Program-made: the position numbers and the translations under genes
From: Siphonodentalium dalli
Taxonomy: Eukaryota > Mollusca > Scaphopoda > Gadilida > Siphonodentaliidae
Reading direction: 5' to 3'
DNA length: 64,000 bases
Assembly: GCA_032622095.1 (NCBI GenBank)
Contig: CP136061.1
Location: forward strand, 65,289,127 to 65,353,126
The notes under the pieces: model-generated
Seen by the model: the letters and a program-made list of their open reading frames with translations, nothing else
What the model was told of the DNA's origin: nothing
Databases searched by the model: none
Shown here: piece by piece, positions 42,038-54,987 of the stretch
Numbering within the stretch: position 1 is the first letter of the stretch
Layout: every line of letters begins with the position of its first letter

Positions 42038-43221
42038 ATGACACTGTAGCTCAACTTGGAAAGGGAATAATTTAATGTATTACAGTCAATGGAGCGATTA
42101 GGAATGTGGAAAGTTGAATGTCTTAATACTATTTATAGACATGAAGAGAAAAGTCAAATCCAAGATGGCTGCTGGCAGCCATGTTTTCGGCCAAATGACC
42201 CCAAAATGAGTCGTTCCCATCTACATGTCATCGTTAACATCCATGACAAATTTTATGACGATCAGACTAAAGGTACGACCTGTAGCCCATGCTAAAGAAT
42301 TTAATCATACAAAGAGTAAAATCCAAGATGGCTGCTGGCGGCCATGTTTTTTCTCCAAATGACCCCAAAATTACTCGTTCCCATCTACATGTCAATTTTA
42401 ACATCCATGACAAATTTCATGATGATCAGACGAACAGTACGACCTGTGGCCCGTGCTAATGGATTGAATTTTGAAATCAAAGATGGCTGCTGGTGGCCAT
42501 GTTTTTTGTCCGAATGATCCCAAAATGACTCTTTCCCATTTACATTCCAATTTCAACAGCCATGACAAATTTTATGATGATCGGACTAATGGTACGACCT
42601 GTAGCCCGTGCTAAAGGATTTAGTCATACAAAGAGTAAAATCAAAGATGGCTGCTGACAGCCATGTTTTTGGGCCGAATGACCCCAAAATGACTCGTTCC
42701 CATCTACATGTCATTATTAACATCCAAGACAAATTTCATGATGATCAGACTAAAGGTACGACCTGTAGCCCGTGCTAAAGGATTTAGTCATACAAAGAGT
42801 AAAATCCAAGATGGCTGCTGGCGGCCATGTTTTTGGGCCAAATGACCCCAAGATTACTCGTTCCCATCTACATGTCAATATTAACATCCATGACAAATTT
42901 CATGATGATCAGACTAAAGGTACGACCTGTAGCCCGTGCTAAAGAATTTAGTCATACAAAGAGTAAAATCCAAGATGGCTGCTGGCCGCCATGATTTTTG
43001 GCCGAATGACCCCAAAATTACTCGTTCCCATCTACATGTCAATATTAACATCCATGACAAATTTCATGATGATCAGACGAACAGTACGACCTGTGGCCCG
43101 TGCTAATGGATTGAATTTTGAAATCCAAGATGGCTGCTGATGATCGGACTAAAGGTACGACCTGTAGCCCGTGCTAAAGGATTTAGTCATACAAAGAGTG
43201 AAATCAAAGTAAAGTTGAGCT
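42038..43221. mobile_element. Pearl-like satellite element A2, 7 monomers
   Basis: Same left end (CACTGTAGCTCAACTTGG). Monomers begin at about 42,163, 42,328, 42,482, 42,646, 42,807, 42,975 and 43,130; the last is cut short. Right end AAAGTAAAGTTGAGCTA. The monomer-type order matches element B at 47.5 kb. Confidence 0.8.
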
Positions 43222-43745
43222 AAAAATGATAAGCAGTCTAGCGGTCACCCCAATGATCCATATGAAGTTTGGTGATGATCGGATGAGGGATAAGCTCTAT
43301 AGGGTGTGTTAAAGGATTTAGTGATGCAAAGAGTAAAATCCAAGATTTTCAAAATCTCTAAAAATAGACAAACTAAGTCCCAGACTCTACCGGCGGCCAT
43401 GTTTTTCATTAAAAATCATTCAAATTTTATAGCTCCCATCTAGAGGTGATCCTGGACTAATGTACCAAATATCATTGAAATTGGTCAAAGTTAGTTTGTG
43501 TTATCATGCTAATGGTCTTGCACCTGTCCGGATACAAATCCAGATGCCCACTCATACACTCCCTGCCCGCCTACCGACATCGCCAAACTATAAGTCGAGT
43601 TTTTGAAAAAAACCTCTACTCTCACTTTGGCCCTATTTCAGCAACAGATGTATGCTCTTTATATATGTGCTTTCACTGTGGCCAGCGCCATCCAACAGAA
43701 GTATTGCATAAGTCCACTATGGGTTATTCCAGAATAAAATTTTGC
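43222..43745. repeat. Trailing module plus dispersed repeat pieces
   Basis: The A1/A2 trailing module (GCGGTCACCCCAATGATCCA) is followed by pieces of the 5.6-kb tandem family (CTAAAAATAGACAAACTAAG) and of the 7.55-kb family (CCATCCAACAGAA ... GTCCACTATGGGTTATTCC). A mosaic of older repeats. Confidence 0.5.
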
Positions 43746-46700
43746 ACTTTACCCACTGAAATAATGTAGCCATCAACTATTATATCACCGAAAATGCCAA
43801 CTACGTTGATTGTACCATTTCATTTAGTCCTTAATTTAAGACAATTTTTTTTTTTTATTATAATTTTTGTTCGAATCAAAAACTTAAACATGTATTTACA
43901 AACTGTGGCAATAAGGCAATACATTGTTAAAATATCATTTATTGACAAATAATTGTTATATTTTTGGTTGGAATGTGTTGCACATGCCATCCCAGAGTAA
44001 AGAATAAGCTATGTCTGGACAAATTTTTCATTGATGAACAAACGACAATGATTTTGCCATATAGATTTGATGCATAAATTGCATATATATAATATATTAG
44101 AATGGTATTGCAAACTGCCAATTTGGACATATAATTTATGAAAATAACTACTTTATTCTATAGTCCCATCTGATCCACCAGCGGAGTGTTTCATATCGCT
44201 TTAACAGAAATTATTTTATTTCAAACTTTATAATAAGAAAAGCTAAGTCTTGTTTTTCAGAGCATTATTAAAAGTAAGATGGATTCTGAGTTTTGAGAAA
44301 ATGACATACAGAGGAATACCTGATAGGGGTGTAGACATAGAAGTTTCATCATTAACACTGAAGTTCAAGTTGATGTTGTCAAGGTGCTGTTTCAATTCTC
44401 AATATTCGATATGAAAACAAGAAAAGGACCAACTGTGTTTGTTTCTCCAATAGCAGAATCAGAAGATTTACAGGATACTTAACATATGAGAAAACACAAA
44501 TACATTTATAAAACAACAGGAAACAAACTTTTATACTCCAAACATCTTTGATTATTTCACCAGCCAAGTAAGGGACATTTTGACCATATAGCAATGGAAA
44601 GGTCCCACCAATCACATATCATGACATATGTACAATAAATTTGGGTTCACAAAATATATTTCCAGTAAACTATTAACAACATAGATCTTCATCATTAACA
44701 TGTATGTTTCAATATTCTTGGCCGGAATATGTAGATATTAATATTATTATGGAATGCTCAAAACCAGTCACGTGCATTTAATTCATTATTGGATAATCCA
44801 TGCTTCCCTCTCCAAATGCATTCAAATTGAGTGATCCTCATGGAATAGGATATCACCTTAACTGCGGGATAGTGATCCATCCAATAAAACAATGCCGGAC
44901 CTGTCGGAGAAATCTGTTGCTTTCTCTCACAAATTGATTATCCTATCAAAACGAAATTCGATTTAAAATGGAATTTATTAACAGCTAGCAGAGCTATGCT
45001 AGAATAGTTAGAAATCCATTACCATAAAATACACCATTATTAACCCTTTCTACAGGACCCCAAATGTTTTAATTACTTCCATGCTCTTGAATTTGGGACC
45101 ATGAATGTTATATTTGATATAAGGCTCACTGAGAATTGACTGTGATGGGAGGGGCAAACTCTCAAGACTGATTACACCTATCCGCACATCTTTTCAAAGT
45201 GATTTGAAACACTATGCACACCTGTCAGCATATAAACTTACTCAACGCAGGTAATTCAATAAAACTTTATTCTATCTTGTAAATTAAATCAAATGACCAT
45301 ATTTTATAAAAACATTTTTGTTTTTTAATATCAGTGATTTTTTTTAAGGATGAATGACGGACTGTATGTTTACATTGTTGCATAGTCTATATTTTGACAA
45401 TGATGGTTAATAAATGATGCATTCAACAATTTGCCATTTTAAAAAGTACCCATGTATCTTATGGCGATGTTTTGAAATCATGCTTTGAAATACACGCGAG
45501 AATCTGGAATATATCAGACATGAACAATAGCCAATATCAAACCTGATATATAAACAATTGTCAAAATCAATTCACAAACATGTAAGTTATAGAAAATAAG
45601 GGCTACCAACTGCTACATGCCAAAACATTATTCACCTCGATAAAATTTATCAGTTCAGGGGATGGGGCATATGCGTTAAGTAAGGTCAACATTAAGGGCC
45701 GTTTACCATTATGAAGGCTACAGATCATTTACATGAAATTTTTCCACCATAACGATATACCCTCATCTTTTCTACTTTCCATAGTTTAAAAAATTGGAAT
45801 AGAAAAGTGAAAATCCCTCTGAACTCAACTGCTGGAGCAAACAATACTGGCTTGCTTCTGACAAAAAAGTATACAAAGATACCCCCCCCACCACTATTTG
45901 TTAGGTAGGCGATAATAAAAAATCTAATATGTTATTTGAATGAAAGTTATTCTGATGCACAGGATTGCACAAAGGATGTGCACACAGAAACCCCGTCGCT
46001 AATCCACACTGACAAAACGGTTCTATCTCCTTAATACGATATTTGAGAATCATTTACGTCTATCACACAGAACTCATTTGAGAGTGATCAGCGGAGTTGA
46101 CAGAACGGAGTACTCTTTGAAAATGATAACTAAAGCAGGCAATCAATACTTCCACACATTTGCTTTATGAAATGATGTGATCTTTTCCAATTCCAATTTC
46201 CTAGTATGCCAGATGATCATTGAGCTCAAACCTATATAGAGAGCATCATCCCATTCCTCCTCTGACATAATTAAAATTTTCAATGGAACTGAAAAACTAA
46301 TTTGTAGCGGAGATGCCAGCGATAAGTTCTGGTACTTTCAGTTCAAGGTCCGTATCCTATATAAGTAATTGGGAAAGGACATCTCAAAACATATACCTGT
46401 AGTGCAGATTTTCAATTTATTTTATAGGTATAATCTGCGATATATTGCCAAATATTTACTTTGTGATTATACTTTGTCAAGAAGGTTCATTTCAGTCTTC
46501 ACATACACAATTTTGAATCACCTCCCTCTAGGTTTCATTATATGTTGCGTGTGTGGAGACAAATTATTGTTTCCTGACTTCTTATAGATATTTGTGTTGT
46601 CTCATTTCAAAAGTATCGGAATCCACAGTCGCACAATTATTGTTTTCAGAATAATACCAATCTGGGTTACTGTTTTGCTTTCTCCCTAATTATTGACTAA

Positions 46701-47448
46701 AAATATCAATATAAAATCATGAAATAATATGCTTTATTTAAACTGCCAATGGCTTCAGTTTTTATTTGACATGACAGTAACGTCAGGCAAACACTTGAAT
46801 CAGCTGGCCGCCAGTAGCTATAGTAACCCATTTAAAGTTTGAAGTTTTACAATCAAAATCTCCTCATTGACACAGTTGTGCAATGGACTCAGAGATGTTC
46901 AGTAACTGGAGATATCTTGGATAATACAACCCAACAGCAAATTTCCCCTGAGTCTTCCCAATAATGAACAGCTTTTACACAAATTAACATGACATTGTAT
47001 CACAGAGTTATCACACAATCATCAACCCTAATGGCCCTGTATGAAGACTGCTGTGTGGGGAGCAGCTCAACATTAGTATAACACTCACAGAGTAACCAGG
47101 TTACTACATTTCTATGCGGCTGCAACTTTGGACCAGAATTGGTTAACTTTATCATCAACCGAAAATGTTGATTCCTTGCTCTGGATTGATAATACTGAAT
47201 TTTTATCAAGTACTCAAGAGCATTACTAGTTTTTACCTTGGAGACATTTCGTCCAACTCTCTGATATTGGAGTGACATGTGACATCAGGAGGCCGCTATG
47301 TTTATGGTGGGTTTCTTCCTCTTGATTTCAATGGCTTCTTTAACTTTCCCCTTACCGGCAATTAAATTGTCATTGGAATTAATATAACTTTCGTATGACT
47401 AGTGTCGATTTTGTGGTTCTTCACCAGGCATATCAATAATGAAAGTGT
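43746..47448. other. Longest stretch without recognised repeats
   Basis: 3.7 kb with no family shared with the rest of the window and no coding frame with recognisable motifs; open frames of 60-92 codons occur on both strands. This is where unrecognised small exons or regulatory DNA could lie, but I see none. Confidence 0.4.
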
Positions 47449-47458
47449 GAATGACACT

Positions 47459-48769
47459 GTAGCTGAACTTGGAAAGGGAATAATTTAATGTATTACAGTC
47501 AATGGAGCGATTAGGAATGTGGAAAGTTGAATGTCTAATACTATACATGAAGAGAAAAGTTAAATCCAAGATGGCTGCTGGCGGCCATGTTTTCGGCCGA
47601 ATGACCCCAAAATGAGTCGTTCCCATCTACATGTCATCGTTAACATCCATGACAAATTTTATGACGATCAGACTAAAGGTACGACCTGTAGCCCGTGCTA
47701 AAAAATTTAGTCATACAAAGAGTAAAATCCAAGATGGCTGCTGGCGGCCATGTTTTTTGGCCAAATGACCCCAAAATTACTCGTTCCCATCTACATGTCA
47801 ATATTAACATCCATGACAAATTTCATGATGATCAGACGAACAGTACGACCTGTGGCCCATACTAATGGATTAAATTTTGAAATCCAAGATGGCCACTGGC
47901 GGCCATGTTTTTTGTCCGAATGACCCCAAAATGACTCGTTCCCATTTACATTCCAATTTCAACAACCATGACAAATTTTATGATGATCAGACTAAAGGTA
48001 CAACCTGTAGGCCGTGCTAAAGGATTTAGTCATACAAAGAGTAAAATCCAAGATGGCTGCTGGCGACCATGTTTTTTGGCCGAATGACCCCAAAATTACT
48101 CGTTCCCATCTGCATGTCATTTTTAACATCCAAGACAAATTTTATGACGATCAGACTAAAGGTATGAGCTGTACGTAGCCCGTGCTAAAGAATTTAGTCA
48201 TACAAAGAGTAAAATCCAAGATGGCTGCTGGTGGCCATGTTTTTTGGCTGAATGACCCCAAAATGACTCGTTCCCATCTACATGTCATTATTAACATTCT
48301 TGACAAATTTTATGATGATCAGACTAAAAGTACAACCTGTAGCCCGTGCTAAAGAATTTAGTCATACAAAGAGTAAAATCCAAGATGGCTGCTGGCGGCC
48401 ATGTTTTTGGGCCGAATGACCCCAAAATTACTCGTTCCCATCTACATGTCAATATTAACATCCATGACATATTTCATGATGATCAGACAAACAGTACGGC
48501 CTGTTGCCCGTGCTAATGGATTGAATTTTGAAATCAAAGATGGCCACTGGCAGCCATGTTTTTTTTCCTAATGACCTGGAATGACCCCAACATTAATCAT
48601 TCTGGTCTAAATGTTGATGTCAACAGCTATGACAAATTTCATAATGATCCGACCAAAGGTACGACCTGTAGCCTGCATTGTTGACGCCTTATGTACACAC
48701 GTACACACACGGACGACGGACGACAAAGCCATGGCAATAGCTCAAACTTTACAAAGTAAAGTTGAGCTA
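47459..48769. mobile_element. Pearl-like satellite element B, 7 monomers
   Basis: Left end CACTGTAGCTGAACTTGG, seven monomers from about 47,568, 47,730, 47,886, 48,047, 48,219, 48,386 and 48,540, a CACACG/GGACGACGGACGAC stretch, and right end GTAAAGTTGAGCTAA. The monomer-type order is the same as in A2. Confidence 0.8.
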
Positions 48770-48984
48770 AAAATGTAAAAACCAGTAATACTCTTGAGTA
48801 CTGGAATCAAATTGAATATGACTATATCGTCGTTTCAGATCACAGGCACAATCAATATGTCAGTTTTATGGGTGGAAGAAAGACTGTGCAGATAGTTTAT
48901 TTCATTGGGAAATCACTCCACTGCAAGTACAAATCATCTACCCCCAGAAAGAAACTGACGAACTTGCCCAGATACACAAATCAC
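48770..48984. other. Unannotated DNA between element B and a SINE head
   Basis: Nothing recognised. Confidence 0.4.
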
Positions 48985-49092
48985 AAATCCAACTCAGATT
49001 CCAAAACAGCTTCGGCATCACTGGACAGCTTATGTTGGCTTAATATGCCATGCACCTACCAACTGAGCCACCCTTCAGACCGGGAACTATAA
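48985..49092 (-). repeat. tRNA-derived SINE head
   Basis: On the minus strand GGGTGGCTCAGTTGGTAGGT is an excellent A-box/D-arm. It then shares CATAAGCTGTCCAGTGATG with the copy at 12,603. The B box (GTTTTGGAATCTG) is decayed. Confidence 0.5.
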
Positions 49093-49182
49093 AGTCAAAT
49101 CAACTAAATTTGCCATAAAATGCCCAAATAAGATAATAAGCTGTTAAAAATATATCCTTTAGAATTCCGGTGTCTCTATGGT

Positions 49183-49399
49183 ACAGTGATGTCCTAAATA
49201 ATCGACTCCTTAACTACAGCAGAATTATTGGTAACTTTTCAGGATTTAGTCGGAAATATGACTTGTTGCCATTCATCGGAAAGCTCTCAGTGAGAGCTTT
49301 TTTCCGATGAATGGCAACAAGCCATATTTCTGACTAAATCCTGAAAAGTTACCCATAATTCTGCTGTGATTAAGGAGTCGATTATTTAGGGCATTACTT
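49183..49399. mobile_element. FB MITE with duplicated flank
   Basis: Full foldback: ACAGTGATGTCCTAAATAAT ... GGGCATTACTTTA. The left flank CCTTTAGAATTCCGGTG...CTATGGTA is repeated imperfectly just after the element as CCTTTACAGAATTCCAGTG...CTATGGTA. Confidence 0.8.
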
Positions 49400-49439
49400 T
49401 ATAACCTTTACAGAATTCCAGTGACCCTATGGTATATCA

Positions 49440-50142
49440 TCATGGTATAATCTCTGCATTTATCTAGAGATGAAATGCTCTAAATCGTGGTGCATATTTT
49501 ATAAGATTAGAGTCCGATATCGCCTACGCTCTTCTAAACGCGCTCCTCAGAAATCACTGATAGCCATCTCAACACAGTGTTTTTGTATTTCAAGTTTACA
49601 AGTTATTAAGATTTTCAAATCGATTAGATTAAGATCCCTGGGTTCAATCAGTTTGCGGAACAAAATTACATTTTTAAATTTGACAAAATTGAAGTGGGCA
49701 TCGAAGCACACATCAGTTGCAACCTATCATATCTGATCAGAAGTCAATATCTCTGAATCAGATTTGTGAGGCCAAACAAAGTCAACTTCCTGTTTCTCAA
49801 GCCCGAAACCCAGCACATGCAACCTTTTTTAATATTTGTGTATGATGGGTAAAATTTAATTGGTACGAAATAATATGTTTTTGTACACAAATATACCTGG
49901 AAGAGAGATTGAACAGATCTGTTCTCAGTTCAGATTTCCAATTCATTAGCGAGAAGCTTTGTGGTCCAGTAGTTAGCGTGTCCAACTTGTCTTCGCTGTC
50001 AAGGTAGCTCGTTCTGAGACTGCTTCGCACCAATCATGCATTAAAAGAGTACTCAGTGGGGTGTCAACAGATCTTGTCAGAATTATTATAATCCTCATGT
50101 GCATACATATTATAAATTGTTGTCACTGTGCCCTATCACACT
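49440..50142. other. Mostly unannotated; tRNA-like fragment
   Basis: 49,958-50,030 (plus) has GTGGTCCAGTAGTTAGCGTG and a weak B-box-like GGTAGCTCGTTCTGA, perhaps another SINE head. Nothing else seen. Confidence 0.35.
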
Positions 50143-50162
50143 GGGGGGGGGGGGGGGGGGGG
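50143..50162. repeat. 20-G homopolymer
   Basis: Uninterrupted G run; likely unstable and prone to assembly error. Confidence 0.9.
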
Positions 50163-50559
50163 TCGGTAGTTGGGACGAACTTTTCACGGATGCTTGTTGG
50201 GAATATTGGCCATGGGTGACTGTGATTTAACTCACAGCTAGTTTATATGATGGAGGAGGATACTACATTGGTGTGTGCCCCAGGAATAAAATATAGAATA
50301 CAAGAATGTGCGTGCATGACTGTGAAAACTTATTATCATGAGAAACGGTAATTTGATTTGAGTGGATTTAGTGACCTATTTATTGGGTTTAAAATGAGAT
50401 TCCCAATATTCGTCCTGAAACACTTGTCTAATAACCAATTCTACTCAGATGTTTTAAATTCTTTCACTTCATTAAGCACTGAAAAATCTAAGATAATCAC
50501 ACCAAACCTCATCTTTTCAATTATCTTTATGAGATAAATCTTAAATTTGGCCAAATTGA

Positions 50560-51150
50560 TTGAGACAACCAAGTGTGTATAGATTGCGTTACATCATAAC
50601 TGATCAGAAGTTAATATCTCTGGATCGAATTCTGGGTGACCCAGTTTCCATCTCTAAATGGAATATGAGTGAAGATATTTCGACTCTACTAAAATTTGTG
50701 GAAAGGTCATTTATCAGATTACATCTCATGACAACCAATGCATGGCTAAATATGCCCGTATGTTTGCCCATCAAAATGTTATCAATTCAGGTAAATTCTA
50801 AGTCAAAAAGGGGGCAAAAACTCATAAATATCATTGCCCCTAACCTAAATTCAAGGTTGACAGATATATCTAGAAGGGAATCACACATACCAACTTCAGT
50901 TTCGAGCAAATATTAATACATGTACCAATCTGGAGTAATCGGTACGAAACCAATGTTATCAAATTCGGCAAATTTAAAGTAAAAAAAACTCATGCAAATA
51001 TCATTTAACCGAACACATGTTTGAACCTGACCTGTATTATTGGTTGAGAAACAAATATACCAACTAGGGTTCTAATAACAGAACCCAAGCTGGAGTTATC
51101 GGTTGGGCACCAAAATTTTAACAAACTGACAGAAGAACAGACAGACTGAT
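50560..51150. repeat. Degenerate dispersed repeat array
   Basis: Loose repetition of ACATACCAACTTCAGTTTCG, CTGGAGTAATCGGTACGAAA and AAACTCATAAATATCATTGC-type phrases, ending in GAACAGACAGACTG. Resembles the other plea-to-GACAG-tail dispersed repeats of this window. The 118-codon frame at 50,560 is part of it. Confidence 0.4.
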
Positions 51151-51253
51151 TACATAACAAATCGATTTTTTTTCTCAAAACGACGTACAAAAAGCACTTC
51201 CTTATTAACTATTGAACAAACAATGCATATTCTCTGCATATCATCAATGTAAA

Positions 51254-51514
51254 CCCTTACATGACTGGAGCTTCATGATTTTTTTTTGCGAAAACCCTGT
51301 GCGAATGCATTCTCTTATATATGCGAGTCTCCCATAGCCGGTGAGCCTTGCATATATAAGAGAATTGTTTGACCTACCAATATTTACCTTGACCTTGTAG
51401 GCCAATGCATCCTCTTAAATATGCAAGGCTCCCTATTGGAGACTCGTATATATAAGGGAAAGCACTGGCACAATGTTATAATGCTGCACCAGCGCTGCTC
51501 CCATCATGATAGGG
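51254..51514. mobile_element. M1 MITE
   Basis: The left TTAA has decayed to GTAA before ACCCTTACATGACTGGAGCT; the right end CATCATGATAGGG precedes TTAA (51,515-51,518). Both hairpins present. Confidence 0.7.
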
Positions 51515-51518
51515 TTAA

Positions 51519-52566
51519 CAAGCGTATTCTCTGCACATCATCAATGTTAATCATGATTCAGTCAAGACTTTTTTTTATTATTTAATTTGACCTGTCATTG
51601 AAACTTTTAATTCAACAATATTGAGAGAGATATCAAAGAACACATCCGTTGCATCCTCCATGATATATGAGCGAGACACATCCATTGCATCCTCTATGAT
51701 AAATGATCAGACGTCAATATCTGCGGATCCGATGCTTGTGACCTAGTTACTCTTCCGGATCGTAAACCGAGACCATAGGATCAGATTTGCCGATGACAGA
51801 AAGATGCTAATCCCCAGCATATATGCAGACCGACATCCAAATATCACATATAATCCAGGATTTAAGCTCCTCTGTGATGGACGCTCTGTGATCATCTCAG
51901 ATTGGTATCCGCATTTGAATAAATCAGCCAATCATAGAACGAGATCACAGAGATCACCATATAAACAGCAAGTTTAATTTTCTAGGTCTTTTATAATTTA
52001 TAGAAGTGGTCAGAATTGTGTCATGCTTAAAATTGACAGATAATCTGACTGAAAATCATGTGGTGACCTTATTTATTACTACATAATAATTCAGAATTGC
52101 AGCCGGTCCAAGGCTGGTGGAATACAGTTCCCACTACCACCACCTGCCCTGTCAGAAATTTGGGCTGGTGATGACTGATGATTTGTTGAATATTTCAAGA
52201 AATATATGTTTTCAGAATTTGGTAATATTTCAAGATATTGTCAGCTGATATTGTTGGAGTTGGAAATTTAAGATGAGCAATAATAATCCAGAAAATAGAG
52301 AATACATTACCTTGTTTCAATCTATTTGATTAAGAGTCACCTTATTATTATGAAGCAGCTTAAAATGTACACTTACCTGTAAATAGATAGAAAGATTGAT
52401 TAGATATGATAATAGAAATGTATGTATGCAATGTAAAATTTGCAGTTTACTAGTAAAGATTAGGTTTCTAAATAAATACCAAGCACATTGCAAAATTATA
52501 CAAAGTAATTTATGTGATAAAATCCAGAAAACAAGAACAGTGTATGATGTATCGATACCAATTATT
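51519..52566. other. Unannotated DNA
   Basis: A short direct repeat near 51,640-51,700 (CACATCC(G/A)TTGCATCCTC) is the only structure noted. A 129-codon AT-rich minus-strand frame (52,317-52,706) overlaps a repeat and shows no family motif. Confidence 0.4.
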
Positions 52567-52680
52567 AAAGGGATACAGTACTCTAAATCCATCCATTTAT
52601 GGGACCATCTCCTTTTATACTCCACAGAAAATATGCAACAAATGAATGAATTTGAGCCATGGATGAGTGAAAAATACCTG
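52567..52680. repeat. Single arm of the 4.3-kb TIR family
   Basis: AAAGGGATACAGTACTCTAA, TTTATGGGACCATCTCC and ATGAATGAATTTGAGCCATG follow the same order as the arms of 4342-5033. No partner arm is nearby. Confidence 0.6.
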
Positions 52681-52699
52681 TGCTCATCAGAGTTCATCT

Positions 52700-53320
52700 G
52701 AACCAATTTTTACATGGGATACATAAAATTGATGAGTATTAAATTAATATATTTCTACCTATATATGAGGCGTTTATGTAACAAATAGTATTTTTGTGTA
52801 TATGGAACAAGATTGTGGGCATTAGAAAATGGAAAAATTCTAAGTAGGATACATTTCTATAGGATACTGGGGGTGGGGTAAATGCAAAATCACGGACTAT
52901 TTTCCCTTCAGTCAAAATATTTCCATGTGAAGACAAACATTTCTATGTCTGGGCTCATCATCATTGGAGTGGATGAAGAAAGATAACTCTACATGTCAGA
53001 AAAAACACAGGATCCTCTGTATAAGGAAGGACAACTCTAATCATAATGAAGGTAATCAATCTTGCACTGGCATTATGCATATTCCGTGGTCTCAAGAATA
53101 TGCAACCAATATGCTCTAAATCAAATGCATGTTTTGAAGGTAGAAAACAACCTGGAAACAAGCATGATTATAAGCGTTTAGTCAAGGACATTGTCATAAG
53201 TAAAATTTGAAGTGACCTGCTCGATTGATGTATGACATCATGACAAAAGTATTTTTCTCTGATCTAAGCAGACTGAAAAATATGATGAAGGGTCAACATG
53301 TTGAGATGTCAATATTTAAC
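52700..53320. other. Unannotated DNA
   Basis: Nothing recognised. Confidence 0.4.
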
Positions 53321-53326
53321 TTTTAA

Positions 53327-53559
53327 CCCTTTCATGAGGGAGCTGCACTGGAGTAATATTAAAGACCCTGTGCCAGTGTATTATAGGGTGCCTTGCATAT
53401 ATAAGAGAATGCACTGGCTTACATGGTCAAAGTAAGTATTGTTAGCCCAATGCATTCTCTTAATTATGCAAGGCTCTCGATGGGAGACTCGCATATATAA
53501 GAGAATGCATTGGCACAGGATTTTTGAAAAAATTTCAGGAAGCTCCAGTCAAGGAAGCG
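53327..53559. mobile_element. M1 MITE, complete
   Basis: TTAA (53,323-53,326), CCCTTTCATGAGGGAGCTGC, a partial first and a clear second hairpin, then CAGTCAAGGAAGCG before TTAA (53,560-53,563). Confidence 0.75.
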
Positions 53560-53879
53560 TTAAAACAGCAACGAGTCTGATTAAAAGTGCTCAATCAAGG
53601 ACATGGTCCCGAACAAAATTTGAAGTGATCAACTCAAATGAGTTTGTGTATCTTTTCCCCTGATCTGAGTAGCTATATTATGAGAGCCTTGAGATATCGA
53701 TACTTTTGCTTTTAAACAATTGTACCAATGTATTCTACATCTAAGTTTTATTTTTAAAGAAAAAAGAACCCAGTTATATTGCAAATCTACAGAACAAATT
53801 TTGAGGATTGACAACATGACATCATTTCATAGTATTATATAATTGTTTCTATGTCTCTGTCTCTAAGAATGTTCTAGAC

Positions 53880-54030
53880 GAAAAGGCCAGATGGAGAGGC
53901 AACCATGCCAAATTTCACTCAGATCTGGTAACCCATGGCTGAAAATATAAGCCAGGACAGATGGACGGACAGACAGACAAAGTCAATCCAGTATACTCAC
54001 CCATTTTCTTTGAAAATTGGAGGTACAACA
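53880..54030. repeat. Dispersed repeat with conserved GACAGATGG tail
   Basis: GGACAGATGGACGGACAGAC then GTCAATCCAGTATACTCACC and CATTTTCTTTGAAAATTGG; the same tail as at 480-523. Confidence 0.6.
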
Positions 54031-54413
54031 ACATTCATGATAAAAATAACTCCAAGAAATATTAATGACCTGCTAGTCATAAAATCTTTTGCTGTATTTT
54101 GGCTAGAATCTGTCAGTAACTCCCTCAAAGATAACTTCACTCAACTATGTGACAGAATCGGTCTCTGATTGAAACTACCTGCTTATACATGTAATCAAAA
54201 TTGGTTCTTCTTGTACTTTTTATGTAGCTTCTTGGCTAGAGAATAATAATACTGAGTCGTAGACTTGTAATCAACATAATTTGTGACACGTAATTTTCAT
54301 CATACTGTTTTTTAGTTAAAAATACAATTTGTTGCTCTAAATTATCAGTTTTTGTATTTTGTAAATTGTTTATGGTTATGGAAATCCTACTAATTGGGAA
54401 CCTAAATACATCT
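54031..54413. other. Unannotated DNA
   Basis: Nothing recognised. Confidence 0.4.
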
Positions 54414-54417
54414 TTAA

Positions 54418-54530
54418 CCCTTTCTATACTAAATACTCATTGATGAGTAGTTTCCTAAGGAAATGTTCAGATAATACTTTAACAAATAGCCATAATCATT
54501 TGTTGAACTTAATATATGAACATTTCCCAA
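54418..54530. mobile_element. M3 MITE, truncated
   Basis: TTAA then CCCTTTCTATACTAAATACT, CATTGATGAGTAGTTTCC and TTTGTTGAACTTAATATATG; the rest is missing. Confidence 0.6.
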
Positions 54531-54987
54531 CTGAACTGATTTGAGGCTCGATTCGACGAAAAAATTGTGATTCGCAGGAGCCTAGATGTACATTACTTCA
54601 TAATTTATTTGGGAATGGTCAGACAGAACAGGTATATGTGATAGAATTGTATTTGCAAAGATATTCAAAATTTATTAATTAGTTTGTATTTTCTCCTAAC
54701 ATATGGATAAATTATGTCACATGCCAAATAAGGATTGTTTACTACAATTGTAGAGTAATTTTAGTCAACGCAGGCACACATGCATTCTAATTAATAAATA
54801 AGGAGATGACGCAACGTGACTGCAGTACATGCAGCTCAATTACATTTATTATACAAAGAACAGATAGCGTGTTTATGGCCATTTATACCACGATCGCCTA
54901 CTGGTATCTTACTATATAAATAAAGCCATCTGTTTAAATTTTACATTTAATCAACACCTGTTGATTAAACGTGCCTACTGTTGATTA
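54531..54987. other. Unannotated DNA
   Basis: TGTTGATTAAAC is repeated at about 54,958 and 54,979, leading into the next feature. Nothing else. Confidence 0.4.

Noticed and set aside
52317-52706. 129-codon minus-strand gene
   Set aside because: AT-rich, hydrophobic by composition, overlaps a 101-codon frame on the other strand and a repeat arm; no motif.
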